A stretch of DNA of 64,000 nt, from NCBI RefSeq assembly GCF_014217685.1, contig NZ_CP043653.1:2670419-2734418 (forward strand). The letters are read 5' to 3'. The translations under genes and the position numbers were made by a program. Below the pieces are notes generated by a model that ran no database searches, was not told the DNA's origin, and worked only from the letters and a program-made list of their open reading frames with translations. Source of the DNA: Glaciihabitans sp. INWT7. GTDB lineage: Bacteria; Actinomycetota; Actinomycetes; Actinomycetales; Microbacteriaceae. Shown here in pieces: positions 56,395 through 64,000 of the stretch (positions are counted from its first letter, which is position 1; each line of letters opens with the position of its first letter).

Positions 56395-57387
56395 CTACTT
56401 CGCGCCCACAGTCGCCGAGGCGTTCGACTCGTACGACGTGTTGGTCGACTCGAAGAAATTGACCAGCTGGAGGGTGTCGTTCGCGGTCGCCATCCACTTG
56501 GCCGGGTTTGTCACGTTGTACTCGGCTTCGAAGCCGAGCTCCTCGAGACGACGATCCGCCAGGTACTTGACGTACTGGTTGATGTAGTTGGCGTTGAGAC
56601 CGAGGATGCCACCCGGGAGCAGGTCGCGGTTGTACTGCTCCTCGAGCTCCACCGCATCCAGGATCATCTGCTTGATCTCGGCCGCGAACTCCTCAGTCTG
56701 CAGGTCGGGGTTCTCCTCGAGCACGGTCAGGATGAGGTTGATGCCGAACTTGAGGTGAAGGGACTCGTCGCGCACGACCCAGTCCATGAGGGACCCGAAG
56801 TTGCGCAGCAGGTTGCGCTGGCGGAACGACAGCGCGACCATGAAGCCAGAGTAGAACCAGAGGCCTTCGAGGATCACGTTGTACGCCACGAGGTTGCGTA
56901 CGAAGTCCTTCTTGCCCTCCGTGGTGGTGATGTCGAGAGTGTTCTCCGTCATGCGACGGATGTACTTGATCTCGAACTCTTCCTTCTTCGCCATCGAGGG
57001 GATGTCGACGTGCGAGTTGTACGCCGCCTCGCGGTCGATCGGGAAGGTCTCGAGCACGTACTCGAACGACATGCAGTGGTTGGCCTCTTCCCACATCTGC
57101 TTCGCAAGGTAGATGCTGCACTCCGCCGCGTTCACGTAGGGGTACACGCCGAAGGCGAGCGCCTTGTTCACGAGCAGCTCGTTCGGGTTGAAGTAGCTCA
57201 TGAGGAAGGTGACCGCGTGGCGCTCTTCATCCGTCATCTTCTTGAAGTCGGCGATGTCCTCGCCGAGCTGGATCTCGTTCGGAAACCAGGTGTTCGCGAC
57301 GGCCTGGTCGTACAGGTCCATCGCCCACTGGTAACGGATCGGTTTGAGGAGCAGCCCCTCTTGCAGGCCGGTTCCGAGAATTCCCAT
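56395..57387 (-). CDS. nrdB: Ribonucleotide reductase R2 (class Ic-like, Phe at radical site)
   Basis: 330-residue beta subunit. Metal ligands by alignment with class I R2: Glu in NPNELLVNKAL, EEANH, Glu in ILEGLWFYSGF and RDESLHLKFG. The residue four after the EEANH His, normally the radical Tyr, is Phe (EEANHCMSF). Phe there with Glu at the first ligand is the pattern of Chlamydia-type class Ic enzymes with a Mn/Fe cofactor. ATG 57385-57387 gives the usual MGILGTGLQEGLLL start. It follows nrdA and the small tail ORF. Confidence 0.9.
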   Translation of the reverse strand: MGILGTGLQEGLLLKPIRYQWAMDLYDQAVANTWFPNEIQLGEDIADFKKMTDEERHAVTFLMSYFNPNELLVNKALAFGVYPYVNAAECSIYLAKQMWEEANHCMSFEYVLETFPIDREAAYNSHVDIPSMAKKEEFEIKYIRRMTENTLDITTTEGKKDFVRNLVAYNVILEGLWFYSGFMVALSFRQRNLLRNFGSLMDWVVRDESLHLKFGINLILTVLEENPDLQTEEFAAEIKQMILDAVELEEQYNRDLLPGGILGLNANYINQYVKYLADRRLEELGFEAEYNVTNPAKWMATANDTLQLVNFFESTNTSYESNASATVGAK

Positions 57388-57515
57388 GTGCTCTACTTCT
57401 TCCTGTCGCTGTGTGTGGTGATGCTGTCGTGCTTCTGCAATCGCTGATCGAGTGGGGCGCTCAGCGCCCTTCCCGAGATCGGCCCGTCGAAACCGGCCCG
57501 TCGAGATCCGCCCGC

Positions 57516-57596
57516 CTACTGGCAGCTCTCGCACTGCAGGTCGTCCATCGGATCGACCGGAACTTCGTATTCGAATACCTGGGTGTCGTAGTTCAC
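57516..57596 (-). CDS. 26-residue ORF encoding the NrdA-type CxxC redox tail
   Basis: GTG 57594-57596, one codon after the nrdA TAG and in the same frame, runs to TAG 57516-57518. AGGAGAG lies exactly six bases before the GTG. The peptide is acidic and ends DPMDDLQCESCQ. Class I R1 proteins normally end in such a Cys pair, which re-reduces the active site; the NrdA here has no Cys at its C-terminus. It could be a separate trans-acting tail, or be reached by readthrough of TAG. No standard gene name is known to me. Confidence 0.6.
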   Translation of the reverse strand: MNYDTQVFEYEVPVDPMDDLQCESCQ

Positions 57597-57599
57597 TGT

Positions 57600-60140
57600 C
57601 TACTCTCCTGACTTGGGAGCGAGCCCACCGAAGCCGAAGCCGCGCTTGGGTGCCGGAGCCTCAGAAGTCGGGCTCGCCGGAGCGGAGGCGATCGGCGCGA
57701 CGCGGGCGGACTCTACGGCCGGAGCGGCAGCCGGTCCCGCAGAGCCGAAGCCCTTACGCACAGCCCCGCCTGCTCCGCTGCCGATCTGCTCCGACTTGTT
57801 CACCTTCACGGTCGACTGCTCGGCCGTATGGCGCGGCTTCATGTGCAGGTAGTAGGTGGTCTTGACGCCACGCTCCCACGCCCCCATGTAGATATCCATC
57901 ATGTCGCCGAGGTCACGCGTCTCGAGGTACATGTTGCGGCTGATCGACTGGTCGACCCACTTCTGGGCCCGTGCCGCCACCTCGAGGAAGGAGTACGGCG
58001 AGAGCTGGAAGCTCGTCTTGTAGGTGGCCTTGATGTGATCCGGAATGGCCTCGATGCCCTGGATATCGCCCTGGCTGCGCAGGATCGACTCACGGGTGGA
58101 GTCCCAGATGCCGAGCTCCTGAAGGTCGGACACGAGGTTGCGGTTCACCTCGAGGAACTTGCCGTTGGAGGTCGCGCGGCTGAAGATCTGCGAGAACTGC
58201 GGGTCGAGACCCGGAGTCGTGCCGGCGACGAGACCGATGGATGCGGTGGGCGCGATCGCCATGAGCGTCGCGTTGCGCATGCCGCCCTTCACCTTGGTGC
58301 GCAGAGCATCCCAGTCGAGCCGCGTGGTGCGGTTGACCTCGATGCTCGTGCCGCGGTCGGCCTCGGTGAGCGCGATCGAGTCGAACGGCACGAGGCCCTT
58401 CGACCAGCCCGATCCTTCGAAGTTCGCGTAGGACCCGCGCTCCTGCGCCAGGTTGGCGCTCTCGTCGATCGCCGCATAGGAGACGTGCTCCATGATCTCG
58501 TCGATCAGGTCGTAGGCCTCTTCGCTCTCGTAGCTGAATCCGAGACGCTCCACGACATCCGTGAAACCCATCACACCCAGTCCGACGGCGCGGTTCTGCT
58601 GGTTCGAGAAGTCCGCCTCCTTCACGGAGGAACGGGTGATGTCGATGAGGTTGTCGAGCTGCCGCACGGCGAGGCGAGCGCTCTCTTCGATCTTCGCCCA
58701 GTTCATCGCGAGCACCTGACCCTCGCCGGTCAGCGAGTCGAGGTGGCGCGACAGGTTGATCGACACCAGGTTGCAGACGGAGACGTTGTCCTCATCCTGC
58801 GGGAGGGTGATCTCGGTGCAGAGGTTGGAGAGGTGGATCGTTCCCGTGTTGTTGTTGAGCGCACGGAGGTTGATCGTGTCTTTCCAGCACAGCCACGGGT
58901 GGCTGGTGGTCTGCAGGGAGATGAGGATCGACTTGAACTGCTCGCGAGCGGTGATCTTCTTGAACATGTGCATCTCGCCGGCTTCGGCCTTGGCGACGTA
59001 CTCGTTGTACTTCGCCGAGAATTCCTTGCCGTAGAGCTCGTTGAGATCCTGCACCTCGAGCGGGTCGAAGAGGTACCAGTCGTCGTCATTCTGCACGCGC
59101 TTCATGAACTCGTCCGAGATCCAGACGGCGGTGTTCGCGGTGCGGGTGCGGCGATACGGGTCTCCGGAGTTCTGGCGCAGGTCGAGGAACTCGGGGAAGT
59201 CGAGGTGCCAGTTCTCCATGTAGAAGCAGAGGGCGCCGAACTTCTTGCCACCGCGACTCACCGCCCGCAGGATCGAGTCGATCGTGTGCATGAACGGGAT
59301 CGGCCCGGTCGAGGTGGTGTTGTTCGAGCGGATCGGCGAACCCTGGGCGCGCAGCTTGGTGACACTGAGGCCGATGCCGCCGGTGCCCTTGGTGAGCCAC
59401 ATCACATCGCGGGTGGTCTTCGCGATGTGCTCCATGTCATCCTGCATCTCCATGACGAAGCAGTTGGCGAGCTGAGGGTAGATGGTGCCCGCGTTGACGA
59501 GGGTCGAGCCCGCAGCGATGTATTCGAGGCTCGACATCTTCTCGTAGAACGCGATGGCGTGTTCGGTGGGGTTTGCCTCGTTGAGCGAGAGGCCCATGGC
59601 GATGCGCATCCAGAAGTACTGGGGAACCTCGAGGGCGTCGCCGTTGCGTCCCTTGATGCCGTAGCGGTTGTTGAGGGTGACGACGCCGATGTACTTGAGC
59701 AACTCGTCATGCGATGGCTCGAGCGCGTTGGCCAGTGCGTCGAGGTCGAAGAGCTGAGTGAGTCGGGAGTCGAGGAGAAGTTCCTCGACGCCACGGGTGA
59801 CGTTCGCGGCGAAGTGGCTGGCGTGGAGGGCCTTCAGCTCTTCTGCAGTCTCGTAGTCGCCGAGAACGCGCTTGTAGATGGTCTTCAGCAGCAGTCGCGC
59901 GGCCACCGTGTCGAATGCCGGGTCGTCCTTGACGTTCTGCAGGGCGACCTGGATGACCGCCTCGTCGAGCTGCTGGGTGGTGATGCCGTCGAACAGGGTC
60001 AGCTCCAGCTCACTGGCGATCTGCGTGACCCAGGTGATGTTCTCGTCGAGACCGGCACTGGCGTGCTCGATCGCGAGGTTGATCTTGTTCGCGTCGTACG
60101 GCTCTCGCTGCCCATTGCGCTTGACTACGGTGATTGCCAC
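57600..60140 (-). CDS. nrdA: Ribonucleotide reductase R1 (class I) lacking its C-terminal Cys pair
   Basis: 846-residue alpha subunit that reduces nucleoside diphosphates. N-terminal ATP-cone (VVKRNGQREPYDANKINLAI). Active-site Cys residues in QLANCFVM and SNLCTEI (Asn-x-Cys-x-Glu triad), and the radical-path Tyr pair in KTTYYLHMKPRH. After residue 770 there is an Ala/Pro-rich linker ending APKSGE, then TAG. The redox Cys pair expected here is on the next small ORF. GTG 60138-60140 with GAGGGGAAGC upstream is the start. Confidence 0.94.
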   Translation of the reverse strand: MAITVVKRNGQREPYDANKINLAIEHASAGLDENITWVTQIASELELTLFDGITTQQLDEAVIQVALQNVKDDPAFDTVAARLLLKTIYKRVLGDYETAEELKALHASHFAANVTRGVEELLLDSRLTQLFDLDALANALEPSHDELLKYIGVVTLNNRYGIKGRNGDALEVPQYFWMRIAMGLSLNEANPTEHAIAFYEKMSSLEYIAAGSTLVNAGTIYPQLANCFVMEMQDDMEHIAKTTRDVMWLTKGTGGIGLSVTKLRAQGSPIRSNNTTSTGPIPFMHTIDSILRAVSRGGKKFGALCFYMENWHLDFPEFLDLRQNSGDPYRRTRTANTAVWISDEFMKRVQNDDDWYLFDPLEVQDLNELYGKEFSAKYNEYVAKAEAGEMHMFKKITAREQFKSILISLQTTSHPWLCWKDTINLRALNNNTGTIHLSNLCTEITLPQDEDNVSVCNLVSINLSRHLDSLTGEGQVLAMNWAKIEESARLAVRQLDNLIDITRSSVKEADFSNQQNRAVGLGVMGFTDVVERLGFSYESEEAYDLIDEIMEHVSYAAIDESANLAQERGSYANFEGSGWSKGLVPFDSIALTEADRGTSIEVNRTTRLDWDALRTKVKGGMRNATLMAIAPTASIGLVAGTTPGLDPQFSQIFSRATSNGKFLEVNRNLVSDLQELGIWDSTRESILRSQGDIQGIEAIPDHIKATYKTSFQLSPYSFLEVAARAQKWVDQSISRNMYLETRDLGDMMDIYMGAWERGVKTTYYLHMKPRHTAEQSTVKVNKSEQIGSGAGGAVRKGFGSAGPAAAPAVESARVAPIASAPASPTSEAPAPKRGFGFGGLAPKSGE

Positions 60141-60246
60141 GTTTGCTTCCCCTCGTGCGCCCCTCAGCGGGGCCGAAATAGTGTGCGGAAACCGTAATTT
60201 CACGCTCCTCGACCGATGACATCGATGAGCGGGGGTTCCGCGGTTT

Positions 60247-60296
60247 GACCACTATATAGCGGGCCTCCGACAAAACGGTAACCCCATATGTAGTGG
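60247..60296. promoter_or_regulatory. Two NrdR boxes and nrdA promoter
   Basis: Sequences like the NrdR consensus (core CwAtATaTwG) occur at 60247-60262 (core CACTATATAG) and 60281-60296 (core CCATATGTAG), 34 bp apart. On the minus strand TTACCG (60276-60281), 17 bp, TATATA (60253-60258) form the probable promoter, overlapped by the first box. NrdR-ATP/dATP would repress it. Confidence 0.65.
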
Positions 60297-60301
60297 GCGT
60301 G

Positions 60302-60353
60302 TCGTCCACAGCTTGTGGATAAGTTCGCCGGTTTTTGCACAGGCTGTGCACAA
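60302..60353. promoter_or_regulatory. DnaA-box cluster upstream of nrdA
   Basis: TCGTCCACA (60302-60310) and inverted TTATCCACA (minus strand 60322-60314, perfect box) are separated by 3 bp. A third, TTGTGCACA (minus strand 60353-60345), is one mismatch from the actinobacterial TTGTCCACA. The last lies in a perfect TGCACAG-g-CTGTGCA palindrome (60336-60350). Confidence 0.55.
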
Positions 60354-60433
60354 TCCGCCGGGTCTCGATTGCGACACTATCGCCGACATCCGACCCCGGC
60401 GGATCGGCGCCCAACCGATAGGCTTGAAGCCTT

Positions 60434-61645
60434 GTGAAGACCTACCTGAGCCTCCTGAAAACGCGCGGTGTCGCGCGCATCATGGCGGCCCAGTTGGTGG
60501 CGCGATTCCCCAATGGAATGCTCTCCCTCGCATTCCTTCTCCACATCGAGCACATCTCCGGCACCTACTTCGCGGCGGGCCTCGTGCTGGCCGCCACCAG
60601 CATCGGCCAGGCGATCGCCGGGCCTCTGACCAGCCGCTGGATGGGCGTGTGGGGGATGCGCCGCGTGCTCATCCTCACGATGATCGTGTGCGCGACCGCC
60701 GTCGGCACCATCGCCCTCGCGCCCGCACTTCCGATCGGGCTCTATATGGCGATCGGATTCGTCGGAGGACTCAGCACTCCCCCGATCCAGCCGGCGGTGC
60801 GCACCATCTACCCCAAGATGGTCAACTCCCGCCAGCTCACGCCGCTGTTCTCGCTCGATGCGTCCGCGCAGGAGGTGATCTGGGTGCTCGGACCGGTGAT
60901 CACGACCTTCCTCGCGATCCAGGTGAGCACCGTGCTCGCGATTCTCGTCGCCCTCGCTTTCCTGGTCGGCGGGGGCATCTGGTTCATCTCCTCCCCCGAA
61001 GTCGGGCGCGTGCGAATCCCCCGGAGCAAGCGCAATCTCGGAGCGGTGCTGAAGAAGCCCGCGGTGCTGCTCGCGACCACCACCGGGTTCCTTCTGGTCG
61101 GCGCCTGCGCCGCGGTCGAGGCCGGGGTGGTATCGGCATTCGGAGACAGCGGATCCGAGGCCGGCCTCGTGCTCGGCCTCTTCGCCGTCGGATCCCTCAT
61201 CGGCGGACTCGCCCTCGGGCACATCCCCATCGGCCCCTGGGCACTCGCCCGTCGCCTGTTCGCGATCTTCGTCGGGATGTCGCTCGCCGCGGTATCCCTC
61301 AACTTCTGGTGGCTCGCCGTCACTCTGCTGGTCGCGGGCATCGGCATCGCTCCCGCCCTCGCGGTGATGTTCGCCATCGTGTCGTCGAGCGTGCGATTCA
61401 GCGAGACCGCCGAAGCCTACGGCTGGGTGGGCACCGGCCAGCTCATCGGGGCCGCGATCGGTTCCGCCGTGGCCGGGTTCATGATCGACCGTTTCGATGC
61501 CCCCGGCGCATTCTGGGTCGCTGCCGCGTTTGCCGGCTTCGGATTCCTCATCCCCACCATCTTCCATCGGGCGCACCCCGACCTCCGCGGCCGCGACGCC
61601 AGCCCCATTCCCGACACGGAACCGATTGCGACCCATCCCGGCTAG
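60434..61645 (+). CDS. MFS transporter
   Basis: 403 residues with about 12 hydrophobic helices, for example YFAAGLVLAATSIGQAIAGP, LALAPALPIGLYMAIGFVGG and LLVAGIGIAPALAVMFAIVS. The SRWMGVWGMRRVL loop after helix 2 fits the major facilitator motif A. GTG 60434 follows TAGGCT by nine bases. Divergent from nrdA. The substrate cannot be inferred; such single-gene MFS proteins are usually drug or metabolite exporters. Confidence 0.85.
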   Translation: MKTYLSLLKTRGVARIMAAQLVARFPNGMLSLAFLLHIEHISGTYFAAGLVLAATSIGQAIAGPLTSRWMGVWGMRRVLILTMIVCATAVGTIALAPALPIGLYMAIGFVGGLSTPPIQPAVRTIYPKMVNSRQLTPLFSLDASAQEVIWVLGPVITTFLAIQVSTVLAILVALAFLVGGGIWFISSPEVGRVRIPRSKRNLGAVLKKPAVLLATTTGFLLVGACAAVEAGVVSAFGDSGSEAGLVLGLFAVGSLIGGLALGHIPIGPWALARRLFAIFVGMSLAAVSLNFWWLAVTLLVAGIGIAPALAVMFAIVSSSVRFSETAEAYGWVGTGQLIGAAIGSAVAGFMIDRFDAPGAFWVAAAFAGFGFLIPTIFHRAHPDLRGRDASPIPDTEPIATHPG

Positions 61646-61750
61646 CTTCTCGAGGCGCTCGCTTCCCGGCACAGGGCGTGCCCGGAGGAGAGATCCGGGC
61701 GACGGCTCCGCAGGGACCTGACGTGGGGGATGACCAGCGCGAGGAGCTGT

Positions 61751-62310
61751 TCAGCCCTGCAGAGGCGTGAGCGTTGTGGCGAGAAGCGCGGTTTCGTCGA
61801 GAAGCTTGCCGAGGACGGCGACCTCTTTGTCGCTCGGCGAAAAGGCCTCGTCGACGATGAGTCGGGAGGCGAAGGGGATCTCCACCGCGGCGCCGACCCG
61901 CACCATCCCCAGACAGCTGACGACGGTCTCGAGCGCGGTTACCCCCCGGGTGCCGGCCGAAACGCCGCCGTAGCTGACGAAGGCCACCGGCTTGCGCCAC
62001 CACTCCGCGGCGAGATAGTCCAGCGCGTTCTTGAGCGCGGGCGAGAAACTGTGGTTGTACTCGGGAGTCACGAGCACGATCGCATCGACGGCATCGACCC
62101 GGGCACTCCAGTCGAGAGTGTGCTGCTTCGTGTAGGCGCGGAGCCGGGGATGGTTCGGCTCATCCATGAAGGGAAGACCGAGTTCGACGAGGTCCACGAA
62201 ATCCACCTCGAAGTCCCCCGGTCGAGTGCGCTGTGACGCACCCATTCGGCGATCGGCAGACCGATGCGACCCGGTCGCACACTGCCGACGATGATCATGA
62301 GCTTCAGCAT
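61751..62310 (-). pseudogene. NADPH-dependent FMN reductase with a -1 frameshift
   Basis: N-terminal part, from ATG 62308-62310 (GGGAGAACA upstream), reads LKLMIIVGSVRPGRIGLPIA then EWVRHSALDRG in one frame. The rest (DFEVDFVDLVELGLPFMD, LVTPEYNHSFSPALKNALDY and on) is in another. Frames join at the C-tract 62215-62219: one extra G in the gene there would give DRGDFEVDF and 186 residues, the usual length. The flavin motif GSVRPGR is intact. Either a recent mutation at a homopolymer or a base-calling error. Confidence 0.85.
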
Positions 62311-62415
62311 TGTTCTCCCACCGGTCGTCGCCTCGAGCTTCGGGGCTTCTCTCATTCTGCAACCGATCTCGCGGTAAACAGTGGTGAGGCCCAGCCCCGC
62401 TCGGCGACAGTCTTC

Positions 62416-62421
62416 GATAAT
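62416..62421 (+). promoter_or_regulatory. -10 box for leaderless aldo/keto reductase transcript
   Basis: GATAAT, six bases before the ATG at 62428, without RBS. Confidence 0.45.
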
Positions 62422-62427
62422 GGGACG

Positions 62428-63255
62428 ATGACTGCAACGACCTCGCCCCTTCTCACCATGAACGACGGCCGCGGCATCCCGCAACTCGGCCTCGGCGTGT
62501 ACAAGGTGGCGGATGCGGAAGCGGCGCGCGTCGTGGAGCTCGCCATCGACGCGGGCTACCGTCACGTCGACACCGCGACCCTGTACAACAACGAGCGCGG
62601 CGTCGGTGACGGGGTGCGTGCCTCCGGGGTGCCACGAGACGAGATCTTCGTCACCACGAAGGTGTGGGATGACGACCACGGATTCGACAACACCCGCCGC
62701 GCCTTTGACACGAGCCTCGAGTTGCTCGGGTTCGACTACGTCGACCTGTACCTCATCCACTGGCCGGTGCCGTCGAAGGACCTTTTCGTGGAGACCTGGC
62801 GCGCGCTCGAGGCCATCAAGGCCGACGGCCGGGCACTCTCGATCGGCGTCTCGAACTTCGCACCGCACCACCTCGACCGGCTGCTCGCGGAGACCGAGAC
62901 GGTTCCGGCGATCAACCAGGTGGAGCTGCACCCCTGGCTGCCCCAGCGCGAGGTGCGCGACTTCGACACGAGCCACGGCATCCTCACCGAGGCGTGGTCG
63001 CCCCTTGCCCGCGGGCGACTGATCGGCGACCGGGTGCTCGACGCGATTGCGGCGAAGCACGAGCGCAGCGCCGCTCAGGTGGTGATCCGCTGGCATCTCC
63101 AGCTGGGCAACGTGGTGATCCCGAAGTCGGTGACCGCCAGTCGCATCACGGAGAACTTCGAGGTGTTCGACTTCGAACTGGATGCGGCGGATCTCGCGGC
63201 GATCGCGGGGCTGGAGTCCGGCGTGCGCACCGGGATGGAACCGGACGCACACTGA
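62428..63255 (+). CDS. Aldo/keto reductase (2,5-diketo-gluconate reductase-like)
   Basis: 275 residues, NADPH-dependent (alpha/beta)8 barrel. Signatures GYRHVDTATLYNNERGVG with the catalytic Asp and Tyr, Lys in VTTKVWDDDHG, His in YLIHWPVP, and the cofactor motif VIPKSVTASRITENF. The ATG 62428 gives the standard N-terminus; an upstream frame is not used. Actual substrates are unknown. Confidence 0.93.
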   Translation: MTATTSPLLTMNDGRGIPQLGLGVYKVADAEAARVVELAIDAGYRHVDTATLYNNERGVGDGVRASGVPRDEIFVTTKVWDDDHGFDNTRRAFDTSLELLGFDYVDLYLIHWPVPSKDLFVETWRALEAIKADGRALSIGVSNFAPHHLDRLLAETETVPAINQVELHPWLPQREVRDFDTSHGILTEAWSPLARGRLIGDRVLDAIAAKHERSAAQVVIRWHLQLGNVVIPKSVTASRITENFEVFDFELDAADLAAIAGLESGVRTGMEPDAH

Positions 63256-63280
63256 GGTCCCGGTGCGGAAGCCCGCTGCC

Positions 63281-64000
63281 TCACCAGCGATCGTGGATGG
63301 CCGCGCGGAACTCACGGTCGTACAGCGCCGTCACGGCGGCAGTGAAGGCCGGGCTCAACTCCGGCACCGAACCGGCCTCGGCGTTGCTCACGGCCTGGGA
63401 CACATTGCGCGCTCCGGGAATGACCGCACTCACGCCCTCGAGCTGCGCGACCCAGGCGAGGGCGATCTGCGCGGTGCTGAAGCCCGACGCCGCGGCCTCA
63501 CCGGGCAGAAGTGCGGCGAATTCCTTCGCGGCGGCAACTCCCCGTTCGAAGTCGACTCCCGAGAAGGTCTCTCCCACGTCGAACGCGGAACCGTCACGGT
63601 TGTAGTTGCGGTGGTCGTTCGCCGCGAAGGTCGTGTCGGCGGTGTACTTGCCGCTCAGCAGCCCGGAGGCGAGCGGAACCCGGGCGATGACGCCGACGCC
63701 GGCCGCGATGGCGGCGGGCAGCACGGCATCCAGCGGCTTCAGCCGGAAGGCATTGAGGATGATCTGCACCGTGGCGACGTTAGGCCGGGCGATGGCCGTA
63801 AGTGCCTCATCAGCCGTCTCGACGCTCACGCCGTAGGCGGAGATCGCCCCCTCGGCCACGAGGGTGTCGAGGTCGTCAAAGACCCGATCCGTCGAGAAGA
63901 CGGCGGTGGGCGGGCAGTGGAGCTGCACGAGATCGAGTGTGTCGGTGCGCAGGTTCGTGCGGGAGCGGTCGGTCCACTCGCGGAACTTCGCGAGGGTGAA
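63281..64000 (-). CDS. Aldo/keto reductase, N-terminus outside window
   Basis: Open from base 64000 to TGA 63281-63283, 239 residues of the C-terminal two thirds. LDLVQLHCPPTAVF carries the catalytic His, and QIILNAFRLKPLDAVLPAA plus VIARVPLASGLLSGKYT fit the YhdN/Gre3-like AKR class. AVIPGARNVSQAVSNAEA is the cofactor motif. It is convergent with the other aldo/keto reductase but not closely related to it. Confidence 0.88.
   Translation of the reverse strand, partial: FTLAKFREWTDRSRTNLRTDTLDLVQLHCPPTAVFSTDRVFDDLDTLVAEGAISAYGVSVETADEALTAIARPNVATVQIILNAFRLKPLDAVLPAAIAAGVGVIARVPLASGLLSGKYTADTTFAANDHRNYNRDGSAFDVGETFSGVDFERGVAAAKEFAALLPGEAAASGFSTAQIALAWVAQLEGVSAVIPGARNVSQAVSNAEAGSVPELSPAFTAAVTALYDREFRAAIHDRW

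Noticed and set aside
39231-57602. TAG reassigned to an amino acid in this genome
   Set aside because: TAG ends normal genes here (14775, 46488, 61645), so only local readthrough or mutation remains possible.
57828-60197. 789-codon open frame on the plus strand opposite nrdA
   Set aside because: Shadow of nrdA; no recognisable domain.

Overview
The window is high-GC chromosomal DNA from an actinobacterium, most likely of the family Microbacteriaceae. This assignment is inferred from gene content and order (tlyA next to NAD kinase and recN, argCJBDFGH next to pheST, infC-rpmI-rplT with an Ala/Pro-rich IF-3 tail), a tRNA-free 16S-23S spacer, a DtxR-type iron box and many promoters with a TAnnnT box 6-8 nt before the start codon. 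Both edges cut genes: recN at the left and an aldo/keto reductase at the right.

Layout. 1-4.9 kb (minus): recN, nadK, tlyA, a small conserved-looking ORF, a HAD phosphatase and a TPR-like protein. 5.0-11.2 kb (minus): one rrn operon (16S-23S-5S) with two upstream promoters and a downstream hairpin terminator. 11.2-15.4 kb: tyrS, a DUF817 membrane protein, a divergent SatD-like regulator with its membrane partner, and a 3-methyladenine glycosylase. 15.4-27.2 kb (minus): pheS-pheT, an Arg-rich leader ORF, then argC-J-B-D-F-G-H, most junctions overlapping by 1-4 nt. 27.3-33.3 kb (minus): a glutamate-type ABC transporter, a SpoU RNA methyltransferase and rplT-rpmI-infC. 33.5-46.5 kb: a catabolic island with the methylcitrate cycle (GntR regulator, prpD, prpB, prpC), a divergent prpE broken by an in-frame amber codon, an Lrp/AsnC regulator, and a branched-chain 2-oxoacid dehydrogenase operon with an SDR and an acyl-CoA dehydrogenase. 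46.6-56.4 kb: HrpA helicase, an iron-regulated Fbp-type ABC importer, an acyl-CoA ligase and a GNAT acetyltransferase. 56.4-60.4 kb (minus): class I ribonucleotide reductase. 60.4-64 kb: an MFS transporter, a frameshifted FMN reductase and two aldo/keto reductases.

The 34-46 kb genes form one route: branched-chain 2-oxoacids are decarboxylated to acyl-CoAs, oxidised by the acyl-CoA dehydrogenase and SDR, and the propionyl-CoA produced enters the methylcitrate cycle.

Most unusual points: (1) the CxxC redox tail expected at the C-terminus of NrdA is encoded after an in-frame stop as a 26-codon ORF with its own strong RBS, beside an R2 that has Phe at the radical-Tyr position; (2) a leaderless 37-residue ORF with 10 Arg lies in front of an arg operon that has no argR in it; (3) prpE has an in-frame amber codon; (4) several strong palindromic operators are visible (SatD-like gene, prp, fbp, nrd, bkd). 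No CRISPR array, insertion sequence, prophage or tRNA gene was seen.
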